Positions 52,029 through 61,558 of a stretch of 64,000 nt of DNA are shown here, one piece after another. Positions within the stretch are counted from its first letter, which is position 1. Every line of letters begins with the position of its first letter. The stretch is taken from the NCBI RefSeq assembly GCF_004745945.1, contig NZ_SRLE01000007.1, positions 403,745-467,744 on the forward strand. Reading direction: 5' to 3'. The notes under the pieces are model-generated. The model did not search any database. It was given only the letters and a program-made list of their open reading frames with translations, and was not told the DNA's origin. Made by a program: the position numbers and the translations under genes. This DNA is from Mangrovimicrobium sediminis. Its GTDB lineage: Bacteria; Pseudomonadota; Gammaproteobacteria; Pseudomonadales; Halieaceae.

Positions 52029-54440
52029 ATGGGTTCATCGTCTGTAACCGCACTTCCCCTGTTGCCCCTGCGCGATGTGGTGGTTTATCCCCACATGGTG
52101 CTGCCCCTGTTCGTCGGGCGGGAGAAGTCCATCGAAGCTCTCGAGCACGCGATGGCCAACGACAAGCAGGTCCTGCTCGTCGCCCAGCGAAACGCCGCCG
52201 ATGACAACCCCGGCCCCGATGATATCTACCAGGTGGGCACGGTTTCCAACATCCTTCAGTTGTTGAAGCTGCCTGACGGTACCATCAAGGTGCTGGTGGA
52301 GGGCGGTTACCGCGCCTCGGTCGACAGCGTCGATGACGACGGCCCCTTTGCCGTCGCCAACGTGCGCGAAATCGAAGGCGAGATCATTCCGGAGAGCGAG
52401 GCGGAGGCACTGCTTCGCTCTACCAACACCCAGTTCGAGAAATACGTCAGCCTGAGCAAGAAAGTCCCCGCCGAGGTGCTGACCTCCCTGACCGGCATCG
52501 ATGACCCAGGCCGCCTGGCGGATACCATCGCCGCACACATGAGCGTCGACCTCGCCGAAAAACAGCGCATCCTCGAGATTCCCGACGTGCGCAGCCGGCT
52601 GGACCACCTGATGGGCCTGATGGAGGCCGAGATCGACCTGTTCCAGGTCGAGAAGCGCATCCGCGGCCGCGTCAAGAAGCAGATGGAAAAGAGCCAGCGC
52701 GAGTACTACCTCAACGAGCAGATGAAAGCCATCCAGAAAGAGCTCGGGGAGATGGACGAGGCGCCCAACGAGGTCGATGAGCTGCAGGCGCGTATCGACC
52801 AGGCGAAGATGCCCGAGGAAGCGCGACAGAAGGCTGAAGCAGAACTGGGCAAGCTGAAGATGATGTCGCCGATGTCTGCCGAGGCCTCGGTAGTGCGCAG
52901 CTACATCGACTGGATGGTCAGTGTGCCCTGGGCCAAGCGCAGCAAGGTCAAGCACGACCTGAAGCGTGCCCAGCAGATCCTCGACGAGGACCATTACGGT
53001 CTGGAGGAGGTCAAGGACCGCATCCTCGAATACCTCGCGGTGCAGAAACGCGTGCGCAAGGTAAAAGGCCCGGTGCTGTGCCTGGTCGGTCCGCCCGGCG
53101 TCGGCAAGACGTCCCTGGGTGAGTCGATTGCCCGCTCCACCAATCGCAAGTTTGTGCGCATGGCCCTGGGCGGCGTGCGCGACGAGGCCGAAATCCGCGG
53201 TCACCGGCGTACCTACATCGGCTCGATGCCGGGCAAGTTGCTGCAGAAGATGGCCAAGGCCGGCGTGCGCAACCCGCTGTTCCTGCTCGACGAGATCGAC
53301 AAGATGGGTATGGACCACCGCGGCGATCCGGCTTCTGCCATGCTCGAAGTGCTGGACCCGGAGCAGAACCACGCGTTCAACGACCACTACCTGGAGGTGG
53401 ATTACGACCTCTCGGATGTGATGTTTGTCTGCACCTCCAACACCATGAATATTCCCGGCCCGCTGCTGGATCGCATGGAAGTCATTCGTATCCCGGGCTA
53501 CACCGAGGACGAGAAACTCAATATCGCCCAGCGCTACCTGATTCCCAAGCAGGTAAAGCTGAACGGCCTGAAGAAGGATGAACTGACCATCAGCCAGGAA
53601 GCGGTGATCGACATCATTCGCTACTACACCAGAGAGGCGGGTGTGCGTGCACTGGAGCGTGAAATCGCCAAGGTCTGCCGCAAGATGGTCAAGGCGATCA
53701 CCATGGGCGACGCCGAGGGCGGCACCAGCGTATCCGCCGAGATGCTCAGCGACCTGCTCGGTGTGCGCAAGTACAACTATGGTATCGCCGAGGAAGAGAA
53801 CAAGATCGGCCAGGTGACGGGTCTGGCGTGGACCTCGGTTGGCGGCGAGTTGCTGACCATCGAAGCTGTCGCCGTGTCCGGCAAGGGCCGCTACGTGAAG
53901 ACCGGGTCACTGGGTGATGTGATGCAGGAGTCCATCCAGGCGGCGACCACCGTGGTGCGCAGCCGTTCGCAACTCCTCGGCATTCCCGCCAATTACCACG
54001 AAAAACACGACGTGCACATCCACGTGCCCGAAGGTGCTACACCCAAGGATGGTCCCAGCGCAGGTATCGCGATGTGTACCGCCCTGGTGTCAGTGTTGAC
54101 CGGGATTCCCGTGCGCGCCGATGTTGCCATGACCGGCGAGATTACCCTGCGCGGTGAAGTGCTGCCGATCGGCGGTCTCAAGGAGAAACTCCTGGCGGCG
54201 CGTCGCGGTGGAATCAAGACGGTGATTATTCCGAAAGAGAACGAACGGGACCTTCGCGAAATTCCAGAAAACATTAAGAAAGACCTGAATATTCGCGCCG
54301 TGAAATGGATTGATGAAGTGCTGTCGATCGCCCTTGAAACCATGCCGCAACCGATGTCCGACGAGGATTATCTCGCCGACTCGGTAACGGCCAAGGCCGA
54401 GAGTGCAGAAGAAGAAAAAAACAGGATTAATACTCACTGA
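52029..54440 (+). CDS. lon: ATP-dependent protease Lon
   Basis: An 803-residue AAA+ protease. The LON N-domain starts at LPLLPLRDVVVYPHMVLPLFVGR, the AAA domain has Walker A GPPGVGKTS and Walker B LFLLDEIDKMG, and the protease domain the Ser-Lys dyad in PKDGPSAG and GLKEKLLAA. It removes damaged and regulatory proteins. The order tig-clpP-clpX-lon-hupB is conserved. The C-terminal tail is acidic. Confidence 0.97.
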   Translation: MGSSSVTALPLLPLRDVVVYPHMVLPLFVGREKSIEALEHAMANDKQVLLVAQRNAADDNPGPDDIYQVGTVSNILQLLKLPDGTIKVLVEGGYRASVDSVDDDGPFAVANVREIEGEIIPESEAEALLRSTNTQFEKYVSLSKKVPAEVLTSLTGIDDPGRLADTIAAHMSVDLAEKQRILEIPDVRSRLDHLMGLMEAEIDLFQVEKRIRGRVKKQMEKSQREYYLNEQMKAIQKELGEMDEAPNEVDELQARIDQAKMPEEARQKAEAELGKLKMMSPMSAEASVVRSYIDWMVSVPWAKRSKVKHDLKRAQQILDEDHYGLEEVKDRILEYLAVQKRVRKVKGPVLCLVGPPGVGKTSLGESIARSTNRKFVRMALGGVRDEAEIRGHRRTYIGSMPGKLLQKMAKAGVRNPLFLLDEIDKMGMDHRGDPASAMLEVLDPEQNHAFNDHYLEVDYDLSDVMFVCTSNTMNIPGPLLDRMEVIRIPGYTEDEKLNIAQRYLIPKQVKLNGLKKDELTISQEAVIDIIRYYTREAGVRALEREIAKVCRKMVKAITMGDAEGGTSVSAEMLSDLLGVRKYNYGIAEEENKIGQVTGLAWTSVGGELLTIEAVAVSGKGRYVKTGSLGDVMQESIQAATTVVRSRSQLLGIPANYHEKHDVHIHVPEGATPKDGPSAGIAMCTALVSVLTGIPVRADVAMTGEITLRGEVLPIGGLKEKLLAARRGGIKTVIIPKENERDLREIPENIKKDLNIRAVKWIDEVLSIALETMPQPMSDEDYLADSVTAKAESAEEEKNRINTH

Positions 54441-54456
54441 AGCCAGGGCATCTTTG

Positions 54457-54483
54457 TTGACTGGACTACTCGCTAGGTATAGA
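54457..54483 (+). promoter_or_regulatory. candidate hupB promoter
   Basis: TTGACT (54457-54462) and TATAGA (54478-54483) are 15 bases apart, shorter than ideal, about 150 bases before hupB. Confidence 0.35.
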
Positions 54484-54629
54484 GTCGTCCGTCAGCCTTT
54501 TGGTGCCCTGACCTCCCGCATTTAACCGGGTTTTCAGTCCGGCGAGATCACGGGAGGCTGCTCAAATACAGCCCACCCCGGGCCCCAAATCTTAAGACAT
54601 ACGCAGACTATTCTTCCAAGGGGATAAGT

Positions 54630-54905
54630 GTGAACAAAACTGAATTGATCGATGCCATCGCCGCTGCCGCCGACCTGCCCAAGGCCTCCGCAGGCCGTGC
54701 GCTGGACGCCGTTGTCGATGCCATTACCGACGCCCTGAAAAAAGGTGACCAGGTATCCCTGGTTGGTTTCGGTACCTTCTCTGTCAAGCATCGCAGTGCA
54801 CGTACCGGCCGCAACCCGCAGACCGGCGCGACCATCGAAATCGCCGCTTCCGATGTGCCCAGCTTCAAGGCGGGCAAGGCGCTCAAGGACGCTGTAAACT
54901 CCTGA
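54630..54905 (+). CDS. hupB: DNA-binding protein HU-beta
   Basis: A 91-residue histone-like protein. It starts at GTG ([28 protein letters not shown]). The DNA-binding arm region is [22 protein letters not shown], followed by [19 protein letters not shown]. It bends and compacts DNA as a dimer. It lies between lon and ppiD as in E. coli. Confidence 0.97.
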   Translation: MNKTELIDAIAAAADLPKASAGRALDAVVDAITDALKKGDQVSLVGFGTFSVKHRSARTGRNPQTGATIEIAASDVPSFKAGKALKDAVNS

Positions 54906-54972
54906 TACTTTTCTCGCTGCCACACACGGTTTTAACTCGATCGCAGTGGTGACGGCTTGAACAGCTGAAAAG

Positions 54973-54999
54973 GCGCACTGCATAGTGCGCTTTTTTTTT
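54973..54999 (+). terminator. intrinsic terminator after hupB
   Basis: GCGCACT and AGTGCGC enclose GCAT, followed by nine T. It ends 17 bases before ppiD, so ppiD depends on read-through or a promoter in between. Confidence 0.92.
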
Positions 55000-55015
55000 A
55001 ACGAGAGAGCAATCC

Positions 55016-56899
55016 ATGCTTCAGGACATCCGAAAAAGCACGCAGGGAACCACCGCAAAAATTATCGTCGGCCTGATCGTACTCGCCTTCGCCTTCTGGG
55101 GCGTCGAATCGATCCTGCTCGGCGGCAGCAGCAATGCGGTTGCCGAAATCAACGGCGAGGAAGTCTCGCCCGTGGAACTGCAGCAGGCGATCAACGTTGA
55201 ACGCCGCCGGCTGGTAAGCCAGTCGGGTGGTGAAATCGACCCGGCCCTGCTCGAGGAAGAAGCGCTGACCCAGGGCGCACTCCAGGACCTGATCGCGCGC
55301 AAGCTGATGCTGCAATCCGCGCGCGAGCGGGGCATGACCGTATCCAACGCACAGATCGGCGCAGTGATTGCCGGCATGCCGCAGTTCCAGATCGACGGCG
55401 TGTTCTCCGAGGACCTGTACCGCGCCGCCCTGGGCGAGGCCGGTTATTCACCGAACTCGTTCCGAATGGCGGTGCATGACGACATGCTGCTCTCGCAGTT
55501 GCGCTCCGGCCTGGCAGCCAGCGAGTTCGCGACGCCTGCCGAGTTGGCGACAGATGCGAGTATCATCGCTGAAATGCGCGACATCCGATTCCTCACCGTC
55601 GGGCTGGAGGCATTCCAGGACGTGGGGGAGATTGCCGAGGGCGATATCGAGGCCTATTACGATGCCAACGCCGAGAGCTTTCGTACTCCCGAATCCGTCG
55701 ACCTGAACTACATCGAACTGCGCGCCGAAGACTACCGCCAGCCGGTAGACGAGGATGCCCTGCGCGTGGCGTTCGAGCAGGAGCTGCAAAACGCCGGGTA
55801 CCAGACCGAGAGCCGCGTCTCGCACATCATGCTGGTACAGGGCGCTGACGAATCCGACGACGCTTACGCCCAGCGTATCGCTGAAGTACAGGCCAAGCTG
55901 GATGCAGGCGGTGATTTTGCGGAACTGGCTGCGGAGTATTCCGACGACCCCGGTTCCGCGGCCAGTGGTGGCGACCTCGGTTATACCGCCGGTGATGTAT
56001 TCCCCGAGCCCATGGAGGAGGCCATCGCCGTCCTGGAACCGGAGCGGATTTCCGCCCCGGTGACTACCGATTCCGGCACGCACTTCCTGCTGGTTACCGA
56101 GCGCCGCGAGGCCGCGCCGCCCAGCTTCGAGGAGCTGCGGCCGCAACTCGAACATACGCTTGCCATGGACGCCGCGCGCGACGAATTGCTGCGCGTGGTG
56201 GAAGCACTGAAGGACCTGGCGTTCAACGCCGAAGACCTGTCCGGTCCCGCTGAGGAACTCGACCTCGAGGTGAGCGAGGTTGAAGGGGTGACCCGCGACC
56301 AGTCCGAGGGACTGTTTGCCAATGACAGCCTGCGCCAGGCAGCCTTCTCCGACGAAGTCCTCGGCGGCGGCATGAACAGCGATGTCATCGAACTGAGCCC
56401 CGAGGAGTGGGTCGTGCTGCGCGTGCGCGAACACCACGATCCCGAGGTATTGCCGCTGGCCGAAGTGCGCGAGCAGATCGTCGCACAGATCTCCCAGGAA
56501 CGCGCCCTGGCCGCAGCGGAGCAGGCCGCACAGCGGGCTGCCGCCGCTGTGCGCGCCGGCAGTTCGCTGGTGGACTACGCCGCTGATGCGGGCTACGCAT
56601 CCCAGGTTGAACTTGCGGTGAACCGCACCAATACGACAATGCCGCGCGAACTGCTGGTCGATGCATTCCGCCTGCACGCGCCCGCCGAGGGCGAGAGCAG
56701 CGTGAGCTATGTCGCCGCTGCCGGCGGTGGCTTCTACGTTTACGAGCTGGCCCGGGTCACCCCCGGCTCACTGGCTGTGTTGCCGGAGATTCAGCGCGAG
56801 AGCCTCAGGCGCCTGATCAGCGGCGAATACGGCTCGCTGATCGACAGCGCCTACCGGCAGAGCCTGCGCGAAGCCGCAGATATCGAGGTCATGCTCTAA
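55016..56899 (+). CDS. ppiD: periplasmic chaperone/prolyl isomerase PpiD
   Basis: A 627-residue membrane-anchored chaperone. A cytoplasmic MLQDIRKSTQGTTAK start precedes one membrane helix (about 16-34). The periplasmic part has a SurA-like N-domain (about 40-190), a parvulin domain (about 265-360: SRVSHIMLVQ, GGDFAELAAEYSDDPGSAASGGDLG) and a C-terminal helical domain. It works near the Sec translocon on emerging outer-membrane proteins. It follows hupB, the conserved order. Confidence 0.94.
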   Translation: MLQDIRKSTQGTTAKIIVGLIVLAFAFWGVESILLGGSSNAVAEINGEEVSPVELQQAINVERRRLVSQSGGEIDPALLEEEALTQGALQDLIARKLMLQSARERGMTVSNAQIGAVIAGMPQFQIDGVFSEDLYRAALGEAGYSPNSFRMAVHDDMLLSQLRSGLAASEFATPAELATDASIIAEMRDIRFLTVGLEAFQDVGEIAEGDIEAYYDANAESFRTPESVDLNYIELRAEDYRQPVDEDALRVAFEQELQNAGYQTESRVSHIMLVQGADESDDAYAQRIAEVQAKLDAGGDFAELAAEYSDDPGSAASGGDLGYTAGDVFPEPMEEAIAVLEPERISAPVTTDSGTHFLLVTERREAAPPSFEELRPQLEHTLAMDAARDELLRVVEALKDLAFNAEDLSGPAEELDLEVSEVEGVTRDQSEGLFANDSLRQAAFSDEVLGGGMNSDVIELSPEEWVVLRVREHHDPEVLPLAEVREQIVAQISQERALAAAEQAAQRAAAAVRAGSSLVDYAADAGYASQVELAVNRTNTTMPRELLVDAFRLHAPAEGESSVSYVAAAGGGFYVYELARVTPGSLAVLPEIQRESLRRLISGEYGSLIDSAYRQSLREAADIEVML

Positions 56900-56919
56900 G
56901 CACTGGAAAACAAAATCCC

Positions 56920-58104
56920 ATGGCACGACAAATTCTCAAGCTGAACCATATTTCCGCAAAGGGGCTGGATCGCCTGCCGCGCGACGACTACGAGATCGCG
57001 AGCGAGTTCACCCACCCGGACGCGATCCTGCTGCGCAGCCACAAGCTCTCGGCAGATGACATCCCCGAATCTGTACTGGCTGTCGCGCGTGCGGGGGCAG
57101 GCGTCAACAATATCCCGGTCGCCGAGTGCAGCAGCCGGGGTATCCCGGTATTCAATACGCCGGGCGCCAACGCCAATGCGGTGAAAGAACTGGTCGCCGC
57201 CGGGCTGTTGCTCGGCTCGCGCGGCATCATCGAGGGCATCCACTACGTCAACAAGCTGTACGGCATGACCGATATGGCGGAGTTGCACAGGACGCTGGAG
57301 GCGCACAAGAAGGAGTTCAAGGGCGGCGAACTGGTGGGCAAGACCCTCGGTGTCGTCGGCCTCGGCGCCATCGGTTCGCTGGTGGCGGAAATGGCCCTGA
57401 CCCTGGGTATGGAGGTGGTGGGTTTCGACCCGGCCCTGTCGGTGGAAGCCGCCTGGCGTTTGTCGTCACAGGTCAAGCGCGCCGACACACTGTCCGCACT
57501 GTTCGCGCGCAGCGACTACATCAGCCTGCACATGCCGGTGCTCGACAGCACCCGAGGCCTGGTCAACGCGGAGCTGCTCGCCGTGATCAAACCCGGCGCC
57601 TGCCTGCTGAATTTTGCGCGCCAGGAAATCGTCAACGAGGGCGCCCTGGTGGACGCACTCAACGCGGGCACGCTGCGCAAGTACATCGCCGATTTCCCCG
57701 CGCCGCAACTCATCGGTCGCAAGGACGTGATCCTCATGCCGCACATCGGCGCCAGTACGGAAGAGGCGGAGGACAACTGCGCGATCATGGCCGCCGAACA
57801 GTTACGGGACTTTCTCGAGAACGGCAATATCCGCAATTCGGTGAATTTCCCCAACCTCTCGCTGGAGCGGGTCAGTGGTTGTCGCCTGTCGGTCACCAAC
57901 GACAACGTGCCGAAAATTCTCGGCAGCCTGTTGTCGATTCTCGCCAACGAGAATATCAACGTGATCGACATGCTCAACAAGAGCCGTGACGAGATCGCCT
58001 ACAACCTGATCGACATCGAAGGTGAGCTCACTGAATCGGTGCTCGATACCATGCGTGCCCTCAACGGCGTGGTGAATGTACGCCTGATCGGGCGCTGCGC
58101 CTGA
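56920..58104 (+). CDS. D-3-phosphoglycerate dehydrogenase-type protein with ACT domain
   Basis: A 394-residue D-isomer-specific 2-hydroxyacid dehydrogenase. The NAD-binding motif is VVGLGAIGSLVAEMALTLGMEVVGFDP, the catalytic Arg lies in LLNFARQEIVNEGAL, and His in PHIGASTEEAEDNCA; residues 320-394 are an ACT domain (ILANENINVIDMLNKSRDEIAYNLIDIE). This is the short SerA form. It would start serine synthesis from 3-phosphoglycerate. NFARQE replaces the more common NxARG, a mild variant. The spacing of 20 bases to ppiD suggests one transcript. Confidence 0.88.
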   Translation: MARQILKLNHISAKGLDRLPRDDYEIASEFTHPDAILLRSHKLSADDIPESVLAVARAGAGVNNIPVAECSSRGIPVFNTPGANANAVKELVAAGLLLGSRGIIEGIHYVNKLYGMTDMAELHRTLEAHKKEFKGGELVGKTLGVVGLGAIGSLVAEMALTLGMEVVGFDPALSVEAAWRLSSQVKRADTLSALFARSDYISLHMPVLDSTRGLVNAELLAVIKPGACLLNFARQEIVNEGALVDALNAGTLRKYIADFPAPQLIGRKDVILMPHIGASTEEAEDNCAIMAAEQLRDFLENGNIRNSVNFPNLSLERVSGCRLSVTNDNVPKILGSLLSILANENINVIDMLNKSRDEIAYNLIDIEGELTESVLDTMRALNGVVNVRLIGRCA

Positions 58105-58123
58105 GGCCGGTTGTGCGTGGCGG

Positions 58124-58648
58124 ATGAGTGATTCGCTGGAGCAACTGGAAGCGCGGCTGGGCGATCAGCGCAGCCGCCGGGGCGCGCCACCCCTGCACCT
58201 GTGGCATCCGCAGCTCAGTGGTGAGATAGACATCCGCATTGCCGCCGACGGTACCTGGTACCACCAGGGCGACCCCATCCTGCGCGAACCCCTGCGCAAC
58301 CTGTTCGCCAGCATCCTGCGTCGCGAGGACGACGGCCACTACTACCTGGTGACCCCGGTGGAGAAGTGGCGCATTCGCGTGGAACTGCACCCGCTGCAGG
58401 TGGTGGACGTGGATGAACAGGATGGGCGACTCGTTGCGACGCTGAATACCGGCCTGCGCTACCTGATTGGCGATGAACATCCCCTGGTGCCGGAACCCAG
58501 CCTGGACGGTGTTGCCGTGCTGCAGTTGCCGCATGGCCTCTCGGCGCTGTTCGCCCGCGGGGCCTGGTATCGCCTGGTGGCGATGGCGGACAGCGAGCAG
58601 CGTGTGCACAGCGGCGACTACACCCACCAGCTTGGCGCCGGCACCTAG
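58124..58648 (+). CDS. DUF1285 domain-containing protein
   Basis: A 174-residue cytoplasmic protein. PPLHLWHPQLSGEIDIRIAADGTWYHQGDPILREPLRNLFASILRREDDGHYYLVTPVEKWRI is the DUF1285 core. Function is unknown; it follows the phosphoglycerate dehydrogenase by 19 bases. Its last 91 bases, the stop and a palindromic repeat are duplicated in tandem immediately downstream (58696-58828), and the downstream copy is not translated. Confidence 0.88.
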   Translation: MSDSLEQLEARLGDQRSRRGAPPLHLWHPQLSGEIDIRIAADGTWYHQGDPILREPLRNLFASILRREDDGHYYLVTPVEKWRIRVELHPLQVVDVDEQDGRLVATLNTGLRYLIGDEHPLVPEPSLDGVAVLQLPHGLSALFARGAWYRLVAMADSEQRVHSGDYTHQLGAGT

Positions 58649-58662
58649 GCCGAACGCCGCAA

Positions 58663-58688
58663 GGGGTCAGAGCCGCGGCTCTGACCCC
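58663..58688. repeat. GGGGTCAGAG palindrome, copy 3
   Basis: Perfect arms GGGGTCAGAGCC/GGCTCTGACCCC around GC, 15 bases after the DUF1285 stop. Confidence 0.92.
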
Positions 58689-58800
58689 GTTCATCCGGGG
58701 CCTGGTATCGCCTGGTGGCGATGGCGGACAGCGAGCAGCGTGTGCACAGCGGCGACTACACCTACCAGCTTGGCGCCGACACCTAGGTCGAACGCCGCCA

Positions 58801-58826
58801 GGGGTCAGAGCCACGGCTCTGACCCC
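58801..58826. repeat. GGGGTCAGAG palindrome, copy 4
   Basis: Perfect arms GGGGTCAGAGCC/GGCTCTGACCCC around AC, 138 bases after copy 3 as part of the tandem duplication. Confidence 0.92.
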
Positions 58827-58850
58827 GTCCTTTCACGCCCCGCGCAAACA

Positions 58851-58875
58851 AAAAAGGCGGGCCAAGGCCCGCCTT
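58851..58875 (-). terminator. intrinsic terminator after ETF-QO
   Basis: AAGGCGGGCC (58854-58863) pairs with GGCCCGCCTT (58866-58875). The A run before it is a T run on the minus strand, 18 bases after the ETF-QO stop. Confidence 0.88.
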
Positions 58876-58892
58876 CTGCAATCCCGACCAGC

Positions 58893-60542
58893 TTACATGT
58901 TGGGATAGTTCGGCCCGCCGAACCCTTCCGGCGTTACCCACACAATATTCTGCGACGGGTCCTTGATATCGCAGGTCTTGCAGTGCACACAGTTCTGCGC
59001 GTTGATCTGGAAACGCTGGCCCGCATCGTCCTCGACGATCTCGTACACGCCGGCGGGGCAGTAGCGCTGTGCCGGTTCCGACCACTTGGGCAGGTTCACG
59101 TCCAGCGGCACCGACGGATCTTTCAGGGTCAGGTGACAGGGCTGGTCTTCCTCGTGGTTGGTGTTGGACAGGAACACGGAGGACAGGCGGTCGAAGCTGA
59201 TTTTGTTGTCCGGCTTCGGGTACTCGATCTGCTTGGCGCCGGCGGCGGGCTTGAGCGCCGCGTAGTCCGGCTTGGTGTCGTGCACGGTGAAGGGCAGCTT
59301 GCCGCCAAACAGGGTCTGGTCGATCCACACCAGGGCGGAACCAATGAGGAAGCCGAACTTGTGCATGAAGCCGGAGAAGTTGCGCGTGGTGTAGAGCTCC
59401 TCGTGCAGCCAGGAGGCTTCCATCTTCTGCGCGAAGCTGTGCAGGTCGGCGGGGGCGGATTCCTGGCCCAGGGCCTCGACCACGGCTTCGGCGGCGAGCA
59501 TGCCGCTCTTCATGGCAGTGTGGTTGCCCTTGATCTTCACCGAATTCAGCGTGCCGGCGTCACAGCCGATCAACAGTCCGCCCGGGAAGTGCATCTTGGG
59601 CAGGGAGTTGAGACCGCCCTTGGTAATTGCCCGCGCACCGTAAGCGATACGGGTGGCACCTTCCAGGTACTGGCTCACCGTGGGGTGGTGCTTCCAGCGC
59701 TGGAATTCCTCGAAGGGGCTGAGGTAGGGGTTGTCGTAGCTGAGGTCGGTGATCAGGCCGAGGTAAAGCTGGTTGTTCTCCGCGTGGTACACGAAGCCGC
59801 CGCCACTGGCGCCGTTCTCGGACAGCGGCCAGCCCAGGCCGTGCTCGACGCGACCCTCGTCGTGCTTGGCCGGGTCGATCTCCCAGATTTCCTTGATGCC
59901 GATACCGTAGTGCTGCGGGTCCTTGCCCTCGGCGAGGTTGAACTTCTCCTGCAGTTGCTTGCCAAGGTGGCCGCGGCAGCCCTCGGCGAACAGGGTGTAC
60001 TTGGCGTGCAGTTCCATGCCCGGCATGTAGCTGTCCTTGTGCTCGCCGTCCATGCCGATGCCCATATCGCCGGTGGCGATGCCCTTGACGCTGCCGTCCT
60101 CGTTGTAGAGGATTTCGGCGGCGGCGAAACCGGGGTAGACCTCGACGCCCAGGCCCTCGGCCTGTTCCGCCAGCCAGCGGCAGACGTTGCCCATGGAGAC
60201 GATGTAGTTGCCGTCGTTGTGGGTGGGCTTGGGAATCAGGAAGTGGGGCAGGGTGATCGCGCCGGTGGCGCCGGTGTACAGGTAGAACGTGTCACCGCTG
60301 ACCTTGGTATTCAGTGGCGCGCCCATCGCTTCCCAGTCGGGAAACAGCTCGTTCATGGCGCGCGGTTCCAGCACGGCGCCGGAGAGGATGTGCGCCCCGA
60401 CCTCGGAACCCTTTTCCACCAGGCAGACAGTGATCTCCTGTTCTTTTTCCTGGGCCAGTTGCATGATGCGGCAGGCGGCGGACAGCCCGGCGGGGCCGGC
60501 TCCGACGATGACCACATCGAATTCCATTGACTCTCGTTCCAC
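58893..60542 (-). CDS. electron transfer flavoprotein-ubiquinone oxidoreductase
   Basis: A 549-residue FAD and 4Fe-4S membrane-associated enzyme that passes electrons from ETF to ubiquinone. The FAD motif DVVIVGAGPAGLSAACR is at the N-terminus, and a ubiquinone-binding region lies in the middle. The Fe-S cluster cysteines are YCPAGVYE and NCVHCKTCDIKDP near the C-terminus. GTG 60542 (MERESMEFDVV) is kept as start since close relatives share this N-terminus and AGAGGA lies upstream. It is divergent from etfBA over a 266-base AT-rich gap. Confidence 0.96.
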   Translation of the reverse strand: MERESMEFDVVIVGAGPAGLSAACRIMQLAQEKEQEITVCLVEKGSEVGAHILSGAVLEPRAMNELFPDWEAMGAPLNTKVSGDTFYLYTGATGAITLPHFLIPKPTHNDGNYIVSMGNVCRWLAEQAEGLGVEVYPGFAAAEILYNEDGSVKGIATGDMGIGMDGEHKDSYMPGMELHAKYTLFAEGCRGHLGKQLQEKFNLAEGKDPQHYGIGIKEIWEIDPAKHDEGRVEHGLGWPLSENGASGGGFVYHAENNQLYLGLITDLSYDNPYLSPFEEFQRWKHHPTVSQYLEGATRIAYGARAITKGGLNSLPKMHFPGGLLIGCDAGTLNSVKIKGNHTAMKSGMLAAEAVVEALGQESAPADLHSFAQKMEASWLHEELYTTRNFSGFMHKFGFLIGSALVWIDQTLFGGKLPFTVHDTKPDYAALKPAAGAKQIEYPKPDNKISFDRLSSVFLSNTNHEEDQPCHLTLKDPSVPLDVNLPKWSEPAQRYCPAGVYEIVEDDAGQRFQINAQNCVHCKTCDIKDPSQNIVWVTPEGFGGPNYPNM

Positions 60543-60808
60543 AGCTCATTCCTCTGTTGCGCGGATTTGACGCGAGCGCGCGAAGGCTCATCCTGAAAGA
60601 GCGCAAGTATATAATTTCTAACGATAAAAAACTATCCGGACAAAACGGTGGCGGGCGGCGCGACTGACAGTTTTGGTCAATTTCCCTGTCCCCGAGCGCT
60701 ATTGACCCCGGCGGGCATGTTCGGCAAGATACCCCGCCGAAACTCACTGGCCGGGTGGGATTACCACTCAGGCACCGCCCACACCCTCACTGATCGAATG
60801 GAGAATCC
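60543..60808. other. divergent ETF-QO/etfBA control region
   Basis: No gene. An AT-rich core (60605-60645, with TATAAT at 60610-60615 on the plus strand and TATACT on the minus strand) probably carries both promoters; no well-spaced -35 was found. Confidence 0.5.
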
Positions 60809-61558
60809 ATGAAGGTTCTTGTTGCCGTTAAGCGCGTGGTTGACTACAACGTCAAAGTCCGCGCCAAAGCCGATGGAAGCGACGTTGACCTCAATAACGT
60901 CAAAATGGCCATCAACCCCTTTTGTGAGATTGCCGTAGAAGAAGCCGTTCGCCTCAAGGAAAAAGGCGTGGCGACCGAGGTGGTCGTGGTGTCCATCGGC
61001 GGCAAGACCTGCCAGGAGCAGATCCGCACCGCACTGGCGCTGGGCGCAGACCGCGGCATCCAGGTAGAAGTGGAAGGCAACGCCGAACCGCTGGTCGTGG
61101 CCAAGCTGCTCAAGGGCGTGGTTGAAAAGGAAGAGCCTCAGCTGGTGATCCTGGGCAAGCAGTCTATCGACGGCGATAACAACCAGACCGGCCAGATGCT
61201 GGGCGCACTGACCGGCATGGGCCAGGGCACCTTCGCTTCTGAAGTGGTGGTGGACGGCGACAAGGTCAACGTCACCCGCGAGATCGACGGCGGCCTGCAA
61301 ACTGTTGCACTTACCCTGCCGGCTATCGTCACCACCGACCTGCGCCTGAACGAGCCGCGCTACGCGTCGCTGCCGAACATCATGAAGGCCAAGAAGAAGC
61401 CCCTGGACGTGCTCACCCCCGCCGACCTGGGCGTGGAAGTGAAGTCCCACATCACCCTGCTGAAGGTCGAGCCGCCGGCCGAGCGCTCCGCCGGTATCAA
61501 GGTGGCTGACGTGGATCAGCTGGTCGACAAACTGAAGAACGAGGCGAAGGTAATCTGA
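60809..61558 (+). CDS. etfB: electron transfer flavoprotein beta subunit
   Basis: A 249-residue ETF beta subunit. [18 protein letters not shown] is the typical start; [18 protein letters not shown] and [19 protein letters not shown], which binds AMP and contacts the dehydrogenase, and the recognition-loop leucine region [17 protein letters not shown] are in place. With EtfA it accepts electrons from acyl-CoA and other dehydrogenases. The stop overlaps the etfA start (TGATG). Confidence 0.97.
   Translation: MKVLVAVKRVVDYNVKVRAKADGSDVDLNNVKMAINPFCEIAVEEAVRLKEKGVATEVVVVSIGGKTCQEQIRTALALGADRGIQVEVEGNAEPLVVAKLLKGVVEKEEPQLVILGKQSIDGDNNQTGQMLGALTGMGQGTFASEVVVDGDKVNVTREIDGGLQTVALTLPAIVTTDLRLNEPRYASLPNIMKAKKKPLDVLTPADLGVEVKSHITLLKVEPPAERSAGIKVADVDQLVDKLKNEAKVI

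Larger units (their letters stand above)
58558..58828. repeat. 138-bp tandem duplication of a gene end plus palindrome
   Basis: Copy 1 (58558-58695) holds the last 30 codons of the DUF1285 gene, its stop and a GGGGTCAGAG palindrome; copy 2 (58696-58828) repeats 133 of these bases with five substitutions. The period is 138, a multiple of three, so copy 2 would read GDYTYQLGADT where the gene reads GDYTHQLGAGT. Confidence 0.95.

Noticed and set aside
58467..60530. 687-codon open frame antisense to ETF-QO
   Set aside because: It runs through the duplicated palindrome and lies opposite a well-defined enzyme; no recognisable domain.
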